Below, piece after piece: positions 1 to 5,287 of a DNA stretch of 5,287 nucleotides (its first letter is position 1; each line of letters opens with the position of its first letter). Source of the stretch: JANNHK01 sp031404355. Lineage in GTDB: Bacteria > Actinomycetota > Acidimicrobiia > IMCC26256 > PALSA-610. Made by a program: the position numbers and the translations under genes. The notes below the pieces were generated by a model that saw only the letters and a program-made list of their open reading frames with translations, did no database searches and was not told the DNA's origin. The stretch spans positions 1 through 5,287 of the forward strand of contig JANNHK010000019.1 of NCBI GenBank assembly GCA_031404355.1. Reading direction: 5' to 3'.

Positions 1-32
1 AAGCCGGCACCGCCGGTGACAAGCGCGTGCAT
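1..32 (-). CDS. NAD-dependent sugar epimerase/dehydratase, N-terminal fragment
   Basis: Only the first ten full codons lie in the window. They read MHALVTGGAG on the minus strand, followed by the first bases of a Phe or Leu codon. This is the hallmark start of extended short-chain dehydrogenases such as UDP-glucose 4-epimerase or dTDP-glucose 4,6-dehydratase: a first beta strand running into the glycine-rich GxxGxxG loop that binds NAD(P). The start is well fixed, because an in-frame TAG lies at 44-42, four codons upstream of the ATG at 32-30. The gene diverges from the beta-helix gene and continues off the left edge. Such enzymes make nucleotide sugars for glycan assembly, which fits the neighbours. 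Substrate and exact reaction cannot be told from ten residues. Confidence 0.82.
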   Translation of the reverse strand, partial: MHALVTGGAG

Positions 33-176
33 CGGGGCACTCTATGGTGGCGACCCGTTCGGAGCACTGGGCGGGATGTCGAGGCTGCTCAAGGGCGGTC
101 GCCCGGATGCCGATCCGTACCCGCAGAGCAGCAGCCATCGGGGGACGTGCTGCCGGGAGTCCCGGGGGAGAACCGC
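33..176. promoter_or_regulatory. Divergent intergenic region with candidate promoter and small palindrome
   Basis: These 144 nt separate two divergent starts, so both promoters probably lie here. On the minus strand TAGAGT (44-39) fits the TANNNT -10 pattern and ends six bases before the epimerase ATG, a spacing typical of leaderless actinobacterial transcripts. No good -35 was found. GGGCGGTCGCCC (93-104) is an inverted repeat with 5-nt arms and a 2-nt centre, and could be a small operator or a chance GC palindrome. No convincing plus-strand promoter was recognised. Confidence 0.4.
164..170 (+). promoter_or_regulatory. Ribosome binding site deciding the beta-helix gene start
   Basis: GGGGGAG lies six bases before GTG 177. 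This favours that GTG over the upstream in-frame GTG codons at 27 and 147. The one at 27 would add fifty residues in front of the signal peptide, and the one at 147 has its purine run only one base away. The protein read from 177 starts directly with a signal-peptide n-region. Confidence 0.75.
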
Positions 177-1346
177 GTGGCCCACGCACGGCTGAAGGGT
201 GCTCTGGCGTCGATCGCGGCGCTCGCCATCATGAGTGCCGGTGCCCTTCCCACCGTCAGGCCGGCCGCCGCGGCCGGGACGACGGTCCCGGTGCCCACAA
301 GCATCAACGCGAAGGGCGGCAAGGACGTGACCGGCTCGCTCAACGCGTTCCTCGCGAGCGTGCCGGACGGATCGACCATCGTCTTCCCGGCCGGTGCCCG
401 GTTCAAGATCGAGGGAACCCTCCTTGTGACCGGGAAGCGAGACATCGTCATCCAGGGGAACGGGGCGGAGTTCTTCGCGAAGACCAACGGGAAGATTGCG
501 AAGCCGCCGGGATGCGGGAAGAACCCCAACCTCGACGGATCGGCATTGTGTGACTACCCGAACCGGGTTCGGGCGCATTGGCGATTCACCGATACGACCA
601 ACCTGGTGGTGCAGAACGTCGTCGTGACCGGCTCGTCGAAGAAAACCGGACCCGACGGCGTCTTCGACCCTGCCTTTGAAGCCCAGCACGCGTTCGACAT
701 CGGGAAGGGAAGTGACGGTGTCGTCCTCGACGGCGTGACGGCCGGCGGGGTTTGGGGTGACTTCGTCAGTGTCCAGCGGGCGGTCAATGTCACGGTAAAG
801 AACTCGACGTTCGACGGGTCGTCCCGACAGGGCATCACGGTCGCGAACGGCGACCGCGTGCTCATCCAGTCGAACTCGATATCGAACACTCGCCGCTCGA
901 TGTTCGACCTCGAACCCAACACGACCGCCGACACGATCACCAACGTGACGATTCGCGACAACGACGTCGGCGTCAGCCGGTTCTGCACGCTCAACAACAA
1001 TGGACCGGCGGCCACCGTGCACGACATCACGTTCGATGGCAACCGTATGCACGGGATCAAGATCGGCGTCTGCATCAAGGGCTTCGCGGAGTCTCACCGG
1101 CAGCGTTTCACGATCACGAACAACACCAGCGACAAGCCGAAGAACGAGATGGCGATGAAGCTGGAGTGGGTCGACGGTGCCGTGATCTCGGGCAACCGTC
1201 AGGCATTCAGCCCTAATCCGTGGGGACCTCAGAATGGCGACGCGCCCGTCGTGTCGAAGTGCTCGACGGGCATCACCGTGCAGGGGAATATGTTCGAGCC
1301 CCGCCCGCCGGGTATGCCGGAGTATTTCGTCCGGTCCTGTTCGTAA
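177..1346 (+). CDS. Secreted right-handed parallel beta-helix protein
   Basis: The product is 389 aa from GTG 177, chosen for its ribosome binding site and the signal peptide that follows. Residues 1-33 are a classical export signal: a basic start with R5 and K7, a hydrophobic core at about 9-24, and an Ala-rich AAAA-G cleavage region near 30-34. From about residue 88 to 375 there are roughly ten short repeats of the form xxVxIxxNxx (for example VNVTVKNSTF 203-212, DRVLIQSNSI 226-235, TNVTIRDNDV 255-264, TGITVQGNMF 364-373), the pattern of pectate-lyase-like beta-helix rungs. Six cysteines (113, 125, 270, 299, 362, 388) all lie in the exported part and may form disulfides. The fold is typical of polysaccharide lyases, glycosidases, C5-epimerases and some binding proteins. 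No family-specific catalytic motif was recognised, so the activity is open. Glycan genes on both sides suggest a polysaccharide substrate. Confidence 0.87.
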   Translation: MAHARLKGALASIAALAIMSAGALPTVRPAAAAGTTVPVPTSINAKGGKDVTGSLNAFLASVPDGSTIVFPAGARFKIEGTLLVTGKRDIVIQGNGAEFFAKTNGKIAKPPGCGKNPNLDGSALCDYPNRVRAHWRFTDTTNLVVQNVVVTGSSKKTGPDGVFDPAFEAQHAFDIGKGSDGVVLDGVTAGGVWGDFVSVQRAVNVTVKNSTFDGSSRQGITVANGDRVLIQSNSISNTRRSMFDLEPNTTADTITNVTIRDNDVGVSRFCTLNNNGPAATVHDITFDGNRMHGIKIGVCIKGFAESHRQRFTITNNTSDKPKNEMAMKLEWVDGAVISGNRQAFSPNPWGPQNGDAPVVSKCSTGITVQGNMFEPRPPGMPEYFVRSCS

Positions 1347-1366
1347 CTTCGATTTGCTCAACTGTT

Positions 1367-1392
1367 GGTCGGGCCCGACTGTCGGTCGGGCC
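1367..1392 (+). terminator. Strong hairpin after the beta-helix gene, possible terminator
   Basis: GGCCCGAC (1372-1379) pairs perfectly with GTCGGGCC (1385-1392) around the 5-nt loop TGTCG, 26 nt after the beta-helix stop codon. No T-tract follows, so this would be the U-less type of hairpin often seen in actinobacteria. The same bases contain a perfect 12-bp palindrome, GTCGGGCCCGAC (1368-1379), and a direct repeat of GGTCGGGCC at 1367 and 1384. An operator for the downstream carbamoyltransferase gene is therefore an alternative. Confidence 0.45.
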
Positions 1393-1395
1393 GCG

Positions 1396-1407
1396 CTTCG
1401 CGCGAAG
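1396..1407. repeat. 12-bp perfect palindrome upstream of carbamoyltransferase
   Basis: CTTCGCGCGAAG is self-complementary over all twelve bases and lies 38 bases before the carbamoyltransferase ATG, right behind the hairpin at 1372-1392. A dimeric repressor site or an mRNA leader structure are both possible. In such GC-rich DNA a chance palindrome cannot be excluded. Confidence 0.4.
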
Positions 1408-1430
1408 ATGACTCCCGGACGCGCGTCGCA

Positions 1431-1436
1431 GGGAGG
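1431..1436 (+). promoter_or_regulatory. Ribosome binding site deciding the carbamoyltransferase start
   Basis: GGGAGG precedes ATG 1446 by nine bases. The reading frame is open back to 1365, but the family's conserved N-terminal beta strand (KILGV) begins directly at this ATG, and the upstream hairpin region is not protein-like. Confidence 0.7.
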
Positions 1437-1445
1437 CTGCCGAGC

Positions 1446-3149
1446 ATGAAGATTCTAGGAGTGTGCCACGACGTATTCATCTGCTCGGCGTGCGTGGTCG
1501 TCGACGGCCGGGTCGTCGTGGCGATCCCCGAAGAGCGACTCGATCGAGTCAAGCAGAGTCACGTGTTCCCGCAACTCGCGATCCAGGAGTGTCTACGCGC
1601 CGCTGGGCTGACGTTCGCCGACCTCGACGAGATCGCAGTGGCGTGGCAGCCGATGATCGACGCCGAGACGACCCCCGGCGGCTACACCGACGCCCGCCGG
1701 TGGCGCACTGAGCACCTGATGCAGGTGCCGACGCGTCTGTTGCGGCTCGCGGGCGCGTCGGCCGGCCCGACGACGTCCCACACCGACCTCTGGCCGGGAT
1801 CCCCGCCCGTGACTTACGTCGACCACTATTGGTCGCACGTCGGCAACGCCGTGTACCTGTCGCCGTTCGACGAGTGCGCCGTCGCCGTCCTCGACGGGCG
1901 CGCCGAGCGCAAGACCGGCATGCTCGCCGCCGTTCACGGCACCGATTTCGACGTCCTCGAGGTGACCGACTTCCCGCACTCTCTTGGGCTCATGTACGGC
2001 GCGGTGACACAGTATCTCGGGTTCAGGGCCGACTCCGACGAGTGGAAGGTCATGGCCCTCGCGTCGTACGCGGACGGCGAGAACGAATATCTGGCGTCCA
2101 TGCGCGAACTCGTCCACGTCGACGAGCGGGGCGGGTTTCGTGTCGCGCTCGAATTCTTCGAGTACTACAACTACTGGGACCGCCGGATGTACTCCGATCG
2201 TTTCGTGGAGACGTTCGGACCACCGCGGCGGCGGGAAGACGAGATCACCGAACGCCACTATCGCATCGCGGCCGCGCTCCAGCTCGTGTTCGAACAGTCG
2301 ATGGCGGCGATCCTCACCCGCCTGCACGAACACACCGGGCTCGATCGCCTTGTGCTGACGGGCGGCTGCGCGATGAACAGCGTGTTCAACGGCCGCATCA
2401 CAGACCTCACACCGTTCGAGGAGTGCTTCATCACCAGCTGCCCCGATGATTCCGGCACGTCTGTCGGGGCGGCGTTGTACCTGCACGCGCTGCGGACGGG
2501 GGACCGCGTCGCCGAAGGCGAGTATCACAACTCGTGGGGCATCGAGTATTCCGACGAGGAATGCCTGCGCGTCGCATCCGGGTTCAAGCTCGCGGGAATG
2601 ACGGTCGTCGACGATCCGTCCCTGGCCGCGGCCGAGGATCTCGCGGCCGGTCGGCTCGTGGGTTGGATGCAGGGACGCGCCGAGTTCGGCCAGCGCGCGC
2701 TCGGGAACCGGTCGATCCTCGCCGATCCGCGGAACCCCAACGCGAAAGATCTCGTGAACGCCGCGGTCAAGTACCGGGAAAGCTTCCGGCCCTTCGCGCC
2801 GGCGATCCTCGCAGAACATGTCGACGAGTGGTTCGAGTGCCCACCGGGTACACGGGTGCCATTCATGGAGAAGGTGTTCCGCTTTCGGCCCGAACGCGCC
2901 GAATACGTCCCCGCCGTTGTACACGCCGACGGTACCGGACGGCTCCAGACCGTCGACGAGCACGCCAACGCCCGCTACCGCGAATTGATTCGCCATTTCC
3001 GCGACAAGACCGGCGTTCCCATCGTGCTGAACACGAGCTTCAACCTCAACGGCGAGCCGATCGTGATGAACCCTTCCGACGCGATCCGCACGTTCTTCAC
3101 CTGCGGCCTCGACGTGCTCTACCTCGGCAACGTGCGCATCGAGAAATGA
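1446..3149 (+). CDS. O-carbamoyltransferase, NodU/CmcH/TobZ family
   Basis: The 567-aa product is full length for the family, which moves a carbamoyl group from carbamoyl phosphate through carbamoyl-AMP to a hydroxyl, often on a sugar. The N-terminal Kae1-like ATPase domain (about 1-345) has PEERLDRVK (28-36), the metal-binding HxxxH pair H127/H131 within VDHYWSH, DFPHSLGLMYGAVTQYLGF (175-193), the phosphate-loop-like GGCAMNS (306-312) and DDSGTSVGAA (334-343). The C-terminal YrdC-like domain (about 395-567) has QGRAEFGQRALGNRSILADP (409-428), RESFRPFAP (444-452), HADGTGRLQTV (493-503) and LNTSFNLNGEPIV (528-540). All are near-consensus, so the enzyme should be active. Oddly, the loop before SACVVVDG has HD at 8-9, three residues earlier than the usual HDxSA arrangement. 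The acceptor is unknown. Neighbours suggest a sugar of a surface glycan, but antibiotic or Nod-factor-like acceptors occur in this family. Confidence 0.95.
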   Translation: MKILGVCHDVFICSACVVVDGRVVVAIPEERLDRVKQSHVFPQLAIQECLRAAGLTFADLDEIAVAWQPMIDAETTPGGYTDARRWRTEHLMQVPTRLLRLAGASAGPTTSHTDLWPGSPPVTYVDHYWSHVGNAVYLSPFDECAVAVLDGRAERKTGMLAAVHGTDFDVLEVTDFPHSLGLMYGAVTQYLGFRADSDEWKVMALASYADGENEYLASMRELVHVDERGGFRVALEFFEYYNYWDRRMYSDRFVETFGPPRRREDEITERHYRIAAALQLVFEQSMAAILTRLHEHTGLDRLVLTGGCAMNSVFNGRITDLTPFEECFITSCPDDSGTSVGAALYLHALRTGDRVAEGEYHNSWGIEYSDEECLRVASGFKLAGMTVVDDPSLAAAEDLAAGRLVGWMQGRAEFGQRALGNRSILADPRNPNAKDLVNAAVKYRESFRPFAPAILAEHVDEWFECPPGTRVPFMEKVFRFRPERAEYVPAVVHADGTGRLQTVDEHANARYRELIRHFRDKTGVPIVLNTSFNLNGEPIVMNPSDAIRTFFTCGLDVLYLGNVRIEK

Positions 3150-3158
3150 ACCGCACCG

Positions 3159-4115
3159 TCAGTGGCAGCGAGTCACACGGCGCCTGACCGCCGAAACCCA
3201 ACTGCGCGAAACGTGGCGCACCCGGTGCATGTGACCGGTAAACCCGGGCGCGGCGGAGAGCGCGTATCCGCACGCGACGAGCGTCGGACCCGCCCGCCCC
3301 TCGAATACGCGCACATCCCCAGCCGTCAGGTCACGGCGCCAATCTCTGAGTCCCGGCGTCGGAGGTCGCAAGACGCTCTCGTGCGCGTCGCGCTGTAGCG
3401 AGGCGCCGCCGATGCTGCCTCCGTCGCGCCAGTAGTCGAGCATGCCCCGCTCGAAGTCGAGGCCGAGCGCCGCGCACAAACGGCCGACCTCGCGTGCCGG
3501 CTCGGAGACGACATCTTCATATCGCATCTCGATATAGCGCCCGCCGCCCAGCCGTGCGCCCGCGGCGCGGGCGTCTTCGACGTGCCGAGACCACATGATG
3601 GCCGCCTTCGCGATCGACGTCGGACCGATCCCGGTCGTCAGGTACGCCAATGCGCAGTCGCGGCCGTCTCGGACGACATGGACGAACACCGCCTCGGGAA
3701 GCAGCGTCGCAAGAATCGGGATGTGGAGCGCGTAGGCGGGCGTCTTCTCACCCCAGCGACTCTTGCCGGCTCGCACCGCGTAGCTGCGGTAGAGCGCGCG
3801 CAGCAGGACCGCGAGACTACGAGTGTCCGCATCGGATGCGCGCGCGATTTCGGCTCGAACGTCGTGCACCGGGAGGTCCCACAGCCGAAACCGTTCCTCC
3901 CGCTCGATGAAGCCCAAGAACATCTCGGTCGCCGCTTGCGTTGTGCCCGGCGCGGCTCGGCGCCAGGCTTCGGCGAGCCGCGGCAGGAAGTGCGACTCCG
4001 GCGGGATTGCGAGCGTGGAGTGCGAATTGAGCATCGCCCGCACCAGCGTCGTACCGCTGCGAGGCGCGCCGACGACGAACGGGACGGCGGCCCGGGTGTC
4101 AGGAAGATCGGACAT
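3159..4115 (-). CDS. PAPS-dependent sulfotransferase
   Basis: The 318-aa product should transfer sulfate from PAPS to a hydroxyl or amine of a glycan, lipid or small molecule. The 5'-phosphosulfate loop GAPRSGTTL is at 16-24, close to the N-terminus as usual, which supports ATG 4115. WGEKTPAY (121-128) matches a conserved block of the bacterial Sulfotransfer_3-like group. VFVHVVRDGRDCALAYL (143-159) is the strand and helix that bind the PAPS 3'-phosphate, with R149 conserved but Ala at 157 where the family normally has Ser. RYEDVVSEP (198-206) and the C-terminal WRRDLT...GY block (259-284) complete the domain. A basic tail of about 32 residues follows. The start lies inside the end of the upstream glycosyltransferase gene (17-nt overlap) and has no clear ribosome binding site, so translational coupling is likely. 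No transmembrane segment or signal peptide is seen. The acceptor is unknown. Confidence 0.92.
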   Translation of the reverse strand: MSDLPDTRAAVPFVVGAPRSGTTLVRAMLNSHSTLAIPPESHFLPRLAEAWRRAAPGTTQAATEMFLGFIEREERFRLWDLPVHDVRAEIARASDADTRSLAVLLRALYRSYAVRAGKSRWGEKTPAYALHIPILATLLPEAVFVHVVRDGRDCALAYLTTGIGPTSIAKAAIMWSRHVEDARAAGARLGGGRYIEMRYEDVVSEPAREVGRLCAALGLDFERGMLDYWRDGGSIGGASLQRDAHESVLRPPTPGLRDWRRDLTAGDVRVFEGRAGPTLVACGYALSAAPGFTGHMHRVRHVSRSWVSAVRRRVTRCH

Positions 4116-5287
4116 CGGACCGCGGACGGCCGCGCGTGAGCCGTCGGGGCGGCGCCGCGCACGCGCGCTCGTACAGGGCGAGCATGCGCTCGACCGACCG
4201 CTCCAGCGTAAACCGCTGCGTGAAGACCTCACGGCCGCGCGCCCCCATCGCCCGGCGCAATGCGGTGTCGACGATGAGGTGTTCGACGGCGGCGGCCAGC
4301 GCCTCGGGATCGCCGGGGGGTACGAACAGCGCGGTCTGGCCTTCGGCGACGACCTCGCGCAACCCGGGAATGTCGGAGACGACCGACGGCACGCCGAGGG
4401 CCATTGCCTCGATGACGGCACCGCCGATGCCTTCGTAGGCGGAGGGGAACACGAAGATGTCGGCCGCGGCCAGCAGATCGGCGATATCGCGGCGGTGGCC
4501 GAGCATCTGGACGCGGTGGGCGAAACGCGAACGCGCGAGCTGCGCGTCGAGCGCGACGCTCGCGTGGCCTCGCCGGCCCGCGACGATCAACCATGCTTCA
4601 GGGTGCCGCCCTGCGATCGTCTCGAACGCCGTGAGCAAGTCGACCTGCGCCTTTTGCGGATCCTGGCGGCCGGCGTTGAAGAGCATGACGGCGTTGGCGG
4701 GAAGGCCGAGTGCGTCACGTGCCGCGCGACGGCGCTCGGCCGAGGGTTCGCCGAGTCGGGTTCGGTCGCGACCGCGCTCCACGACCTCGATTCGCTCGGC
4801 CGGGATGTGCATGCGCCGCACGGTCGAGTCCTTCACCGCGTGCGTGACTGCGTGGAAGCGATCGGTGAGCGTCCGGCCCGTGACCGCGTCGAGCGCACGG
4901 ACGACCTCGAGCCGCCAACGTGTCACACCGGAGTCGCGCAGCCGGACCGGCTCGTACGACACATTCGAGAGCGTGGTGACGACCCGCGCACCGGTCCGCA
5001 CGGCGGCGAAACGGGTCGCGATGTCCGACCGGAACAACGTCGAGTGGACGATATCCGGAGCTTCGGCGCGGATGATCCGACGTAGTTCCCGCACCCGCGC
5101 CCATGGGCGCGTTGCCGTTGGTGCGCGGGGCTCGAACGTACGCTCGCCCGCCGTGATCTCGTCGTCTGTCGCAACCCGTTCGAGCACGACCACGTTGACC
5201 GTGGCGCCCGCTGTTTCGAGGCCGGCCACGAGTTCGCTCATCGAACGCTCGGCCCCTCCGGCCCGCAAGCTGTCGATGACGAAGAGG
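4099..5287 (-). CDS. Family 4 glycosyltransferase, 5' end cut by window edge
   Basis: 395 residues are visible and the reading frame is open to the right edge. The first visible residues, LFVIDSLRAGGAERSMSEL, are the usual N-terminal strand and GGAER loop of GT4 enzymes, so probably only a few residues are missing. The N-terminal Rossmann half includes APDIVHSTLF (76-85). The C-terminal half has FNAGRQDPQKAQ (203-214), with the lysine that contacts the nucleotide-sugar diphosphate at 212. It also has the acceptor-side block DIFVFPSAYEGIGGAVIEAM (276-295) with its EX7E pair at 285 and 293, then GVPSVVSDIPGLREVV. This is a retaining GT-B enzyme that moves a sugar from a nucleotide donor to a lipid-linked or glycan acceptor at the cytoplasmic face. 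Sugar and linkage cannot be read from the sequence. A low-complexity Arg/Pro/Ser tail at the C-terminus overlaps the sulfotransferase start, and the two genes look co-transcribed. Confidence 0.94.
   Translation of the reverse strand, partial: LFVIDSLRAGGAERSMSELVAGLETAGATVNVVVLERVATDDEITAGERTFEPRAPTATRPWARVRELRRIIRAEAPDIVHSTLFRSDIATRFAAVRTGARVVTTLSNVSYEPVRLRDSGVTRWRLEVVRALDAVTGRTLTDRFHAVTHAVKDSTVRRMHIPAERIEVVERGRDRTRLGEPSAERRRAARDALGLPANAVMLFNAGRQDPQKAQVDLLTAFETIAGRHPEAWLIVAGRRGHASVALDAQLARSRFAHRVQMLGHRRDIADLLAAADIFVFPSAYEGIGGAVIEAMALGVPSVVSDIPGLREVVAEGQTALFVPPGDPEALAAAVEHLIVDTALRRAMGARGREVFTQRFTLERSVERMLALYERACAAPPRRLTRGRPRSDVRSS

Noticed and set aside
43..48. TATGGT as a plus-strand -10 box for the beta-helix gene
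   Set aside because: It fits TANNNT, but no -35-like sequence lies at a suitable distance and it falls right beside the epimerase start, so support is too weak.
27..176. Upstream extension of the beta-helix protein to GTG 27
   Set aside because: It would put fifty Arg/Pro/Gly-rich residues ahead of a complete signal peptide and overlap the divergent epimerase start. The strong ribosome binding site is at 164-170.
42..1361. 439-aa open frame on the minus strand opposite the beta-helix gene
   Set aside because: It mirrors the real gene in a GC-rich antisense frame, is full of Arg, Asp, Val and His, and shows no domain motif. The plus strand has a signal peptide and regular beta-helix rungs.
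1365..1445. Upstream extension of the carbamoyltransferase
   Set aside because: The extra 27 codons cover the hairpin and palindrome region. The family's N-terminal strand starts at ATG 1446, which has GGGAGG nine bases ahead.
1593..2996. 467-aa open frame on the minus strand opposite the carbamoyltransferase
   Set aside because: The plus strand carries every carbamoyltransferase motif. The antisense frame is open only because of third-position GC bias and has no recognisable fold.
4116..4421. N-terminal extension of the sulfotransferase frame into the glycosyltransferase gene
   Set aside because: These residues are an out-of-frame reading of the GT4 C-terminal half. The PAPS loop sits at the normal distance from ATG 4115.
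3823..5085. 420-aa open frame on the plus strand opposite the sulfotransferase and glycosyltransferase
   Set aside because: It spans two real minus-strand genes and their overlap, and its composition is that of a shadow frame without motifs.
5266..5268. TTG as start codon of the glycosyltransferase
   Set aside because: The frame continues upstream as LFVIDS, the expected first beta strand of a GT4 enzyme, so the true start lies beyond the window.

Overview
The window is high-GC DNA with strongly GC-biased third codon positions, GTG starts and actinobacterial-type gene families. This points to an actinobacterium, possibly an uncultured or environmental lineage. Nothing in the sequence fixes the genus. 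I read five protein genes, two of them cut by the window edges, and no RNA genes, insertion sequences or CRISPR arrays.

Left edge: the first 32 bases are the N-terminus of a leftward NAD-dependent sugar epimerase/dehydratase (MHALVTGGAG, a Rossmann nucleotide-binding start). A 144-nt divergent intergenic region separates it from a rightward gene for a secreted right-handed parallel beta-helix protein (GTG at 177, signal peptide, about ten beta-helix rungs). A 99-nt gap with a strong hairpin and a second palindrome follows, then a full-length rightward NodU/CmcH-type carbamoyltransferase (1446-3149).

Right half: two leftward genes converge on the carbamoyltransferase. A family 4 glycosyltransferase (start just off the right edge, stop at 4099) overlaps by 17 nt the start of a PAPS-dependent sulfotransferase (4115 down to 3159). 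The sulfotransferase and carbamoyltransferase stop codons are only 9 nt apart.

Taken together the genes look like part of a locus for making and decorating a cell-surface or secreted glycan or glycoconjugate. The epimerase would supply a nucleotide sugar, the GT4 enzyme would add a sugar, and the carbamoyl- and sulfotransferases would add tailoring groups. The exported beta-helix protein could bind, cut or epimerise the product. The family assignments rest on visible motifs; the shared pathway is inferred from proximity. The most interesting points are the pairing of carbamoylation with sulfation, the unusual N-terminal active-site loop of the carbamoyltransferase, and the unassigned chemistry of the beta-helix protein.
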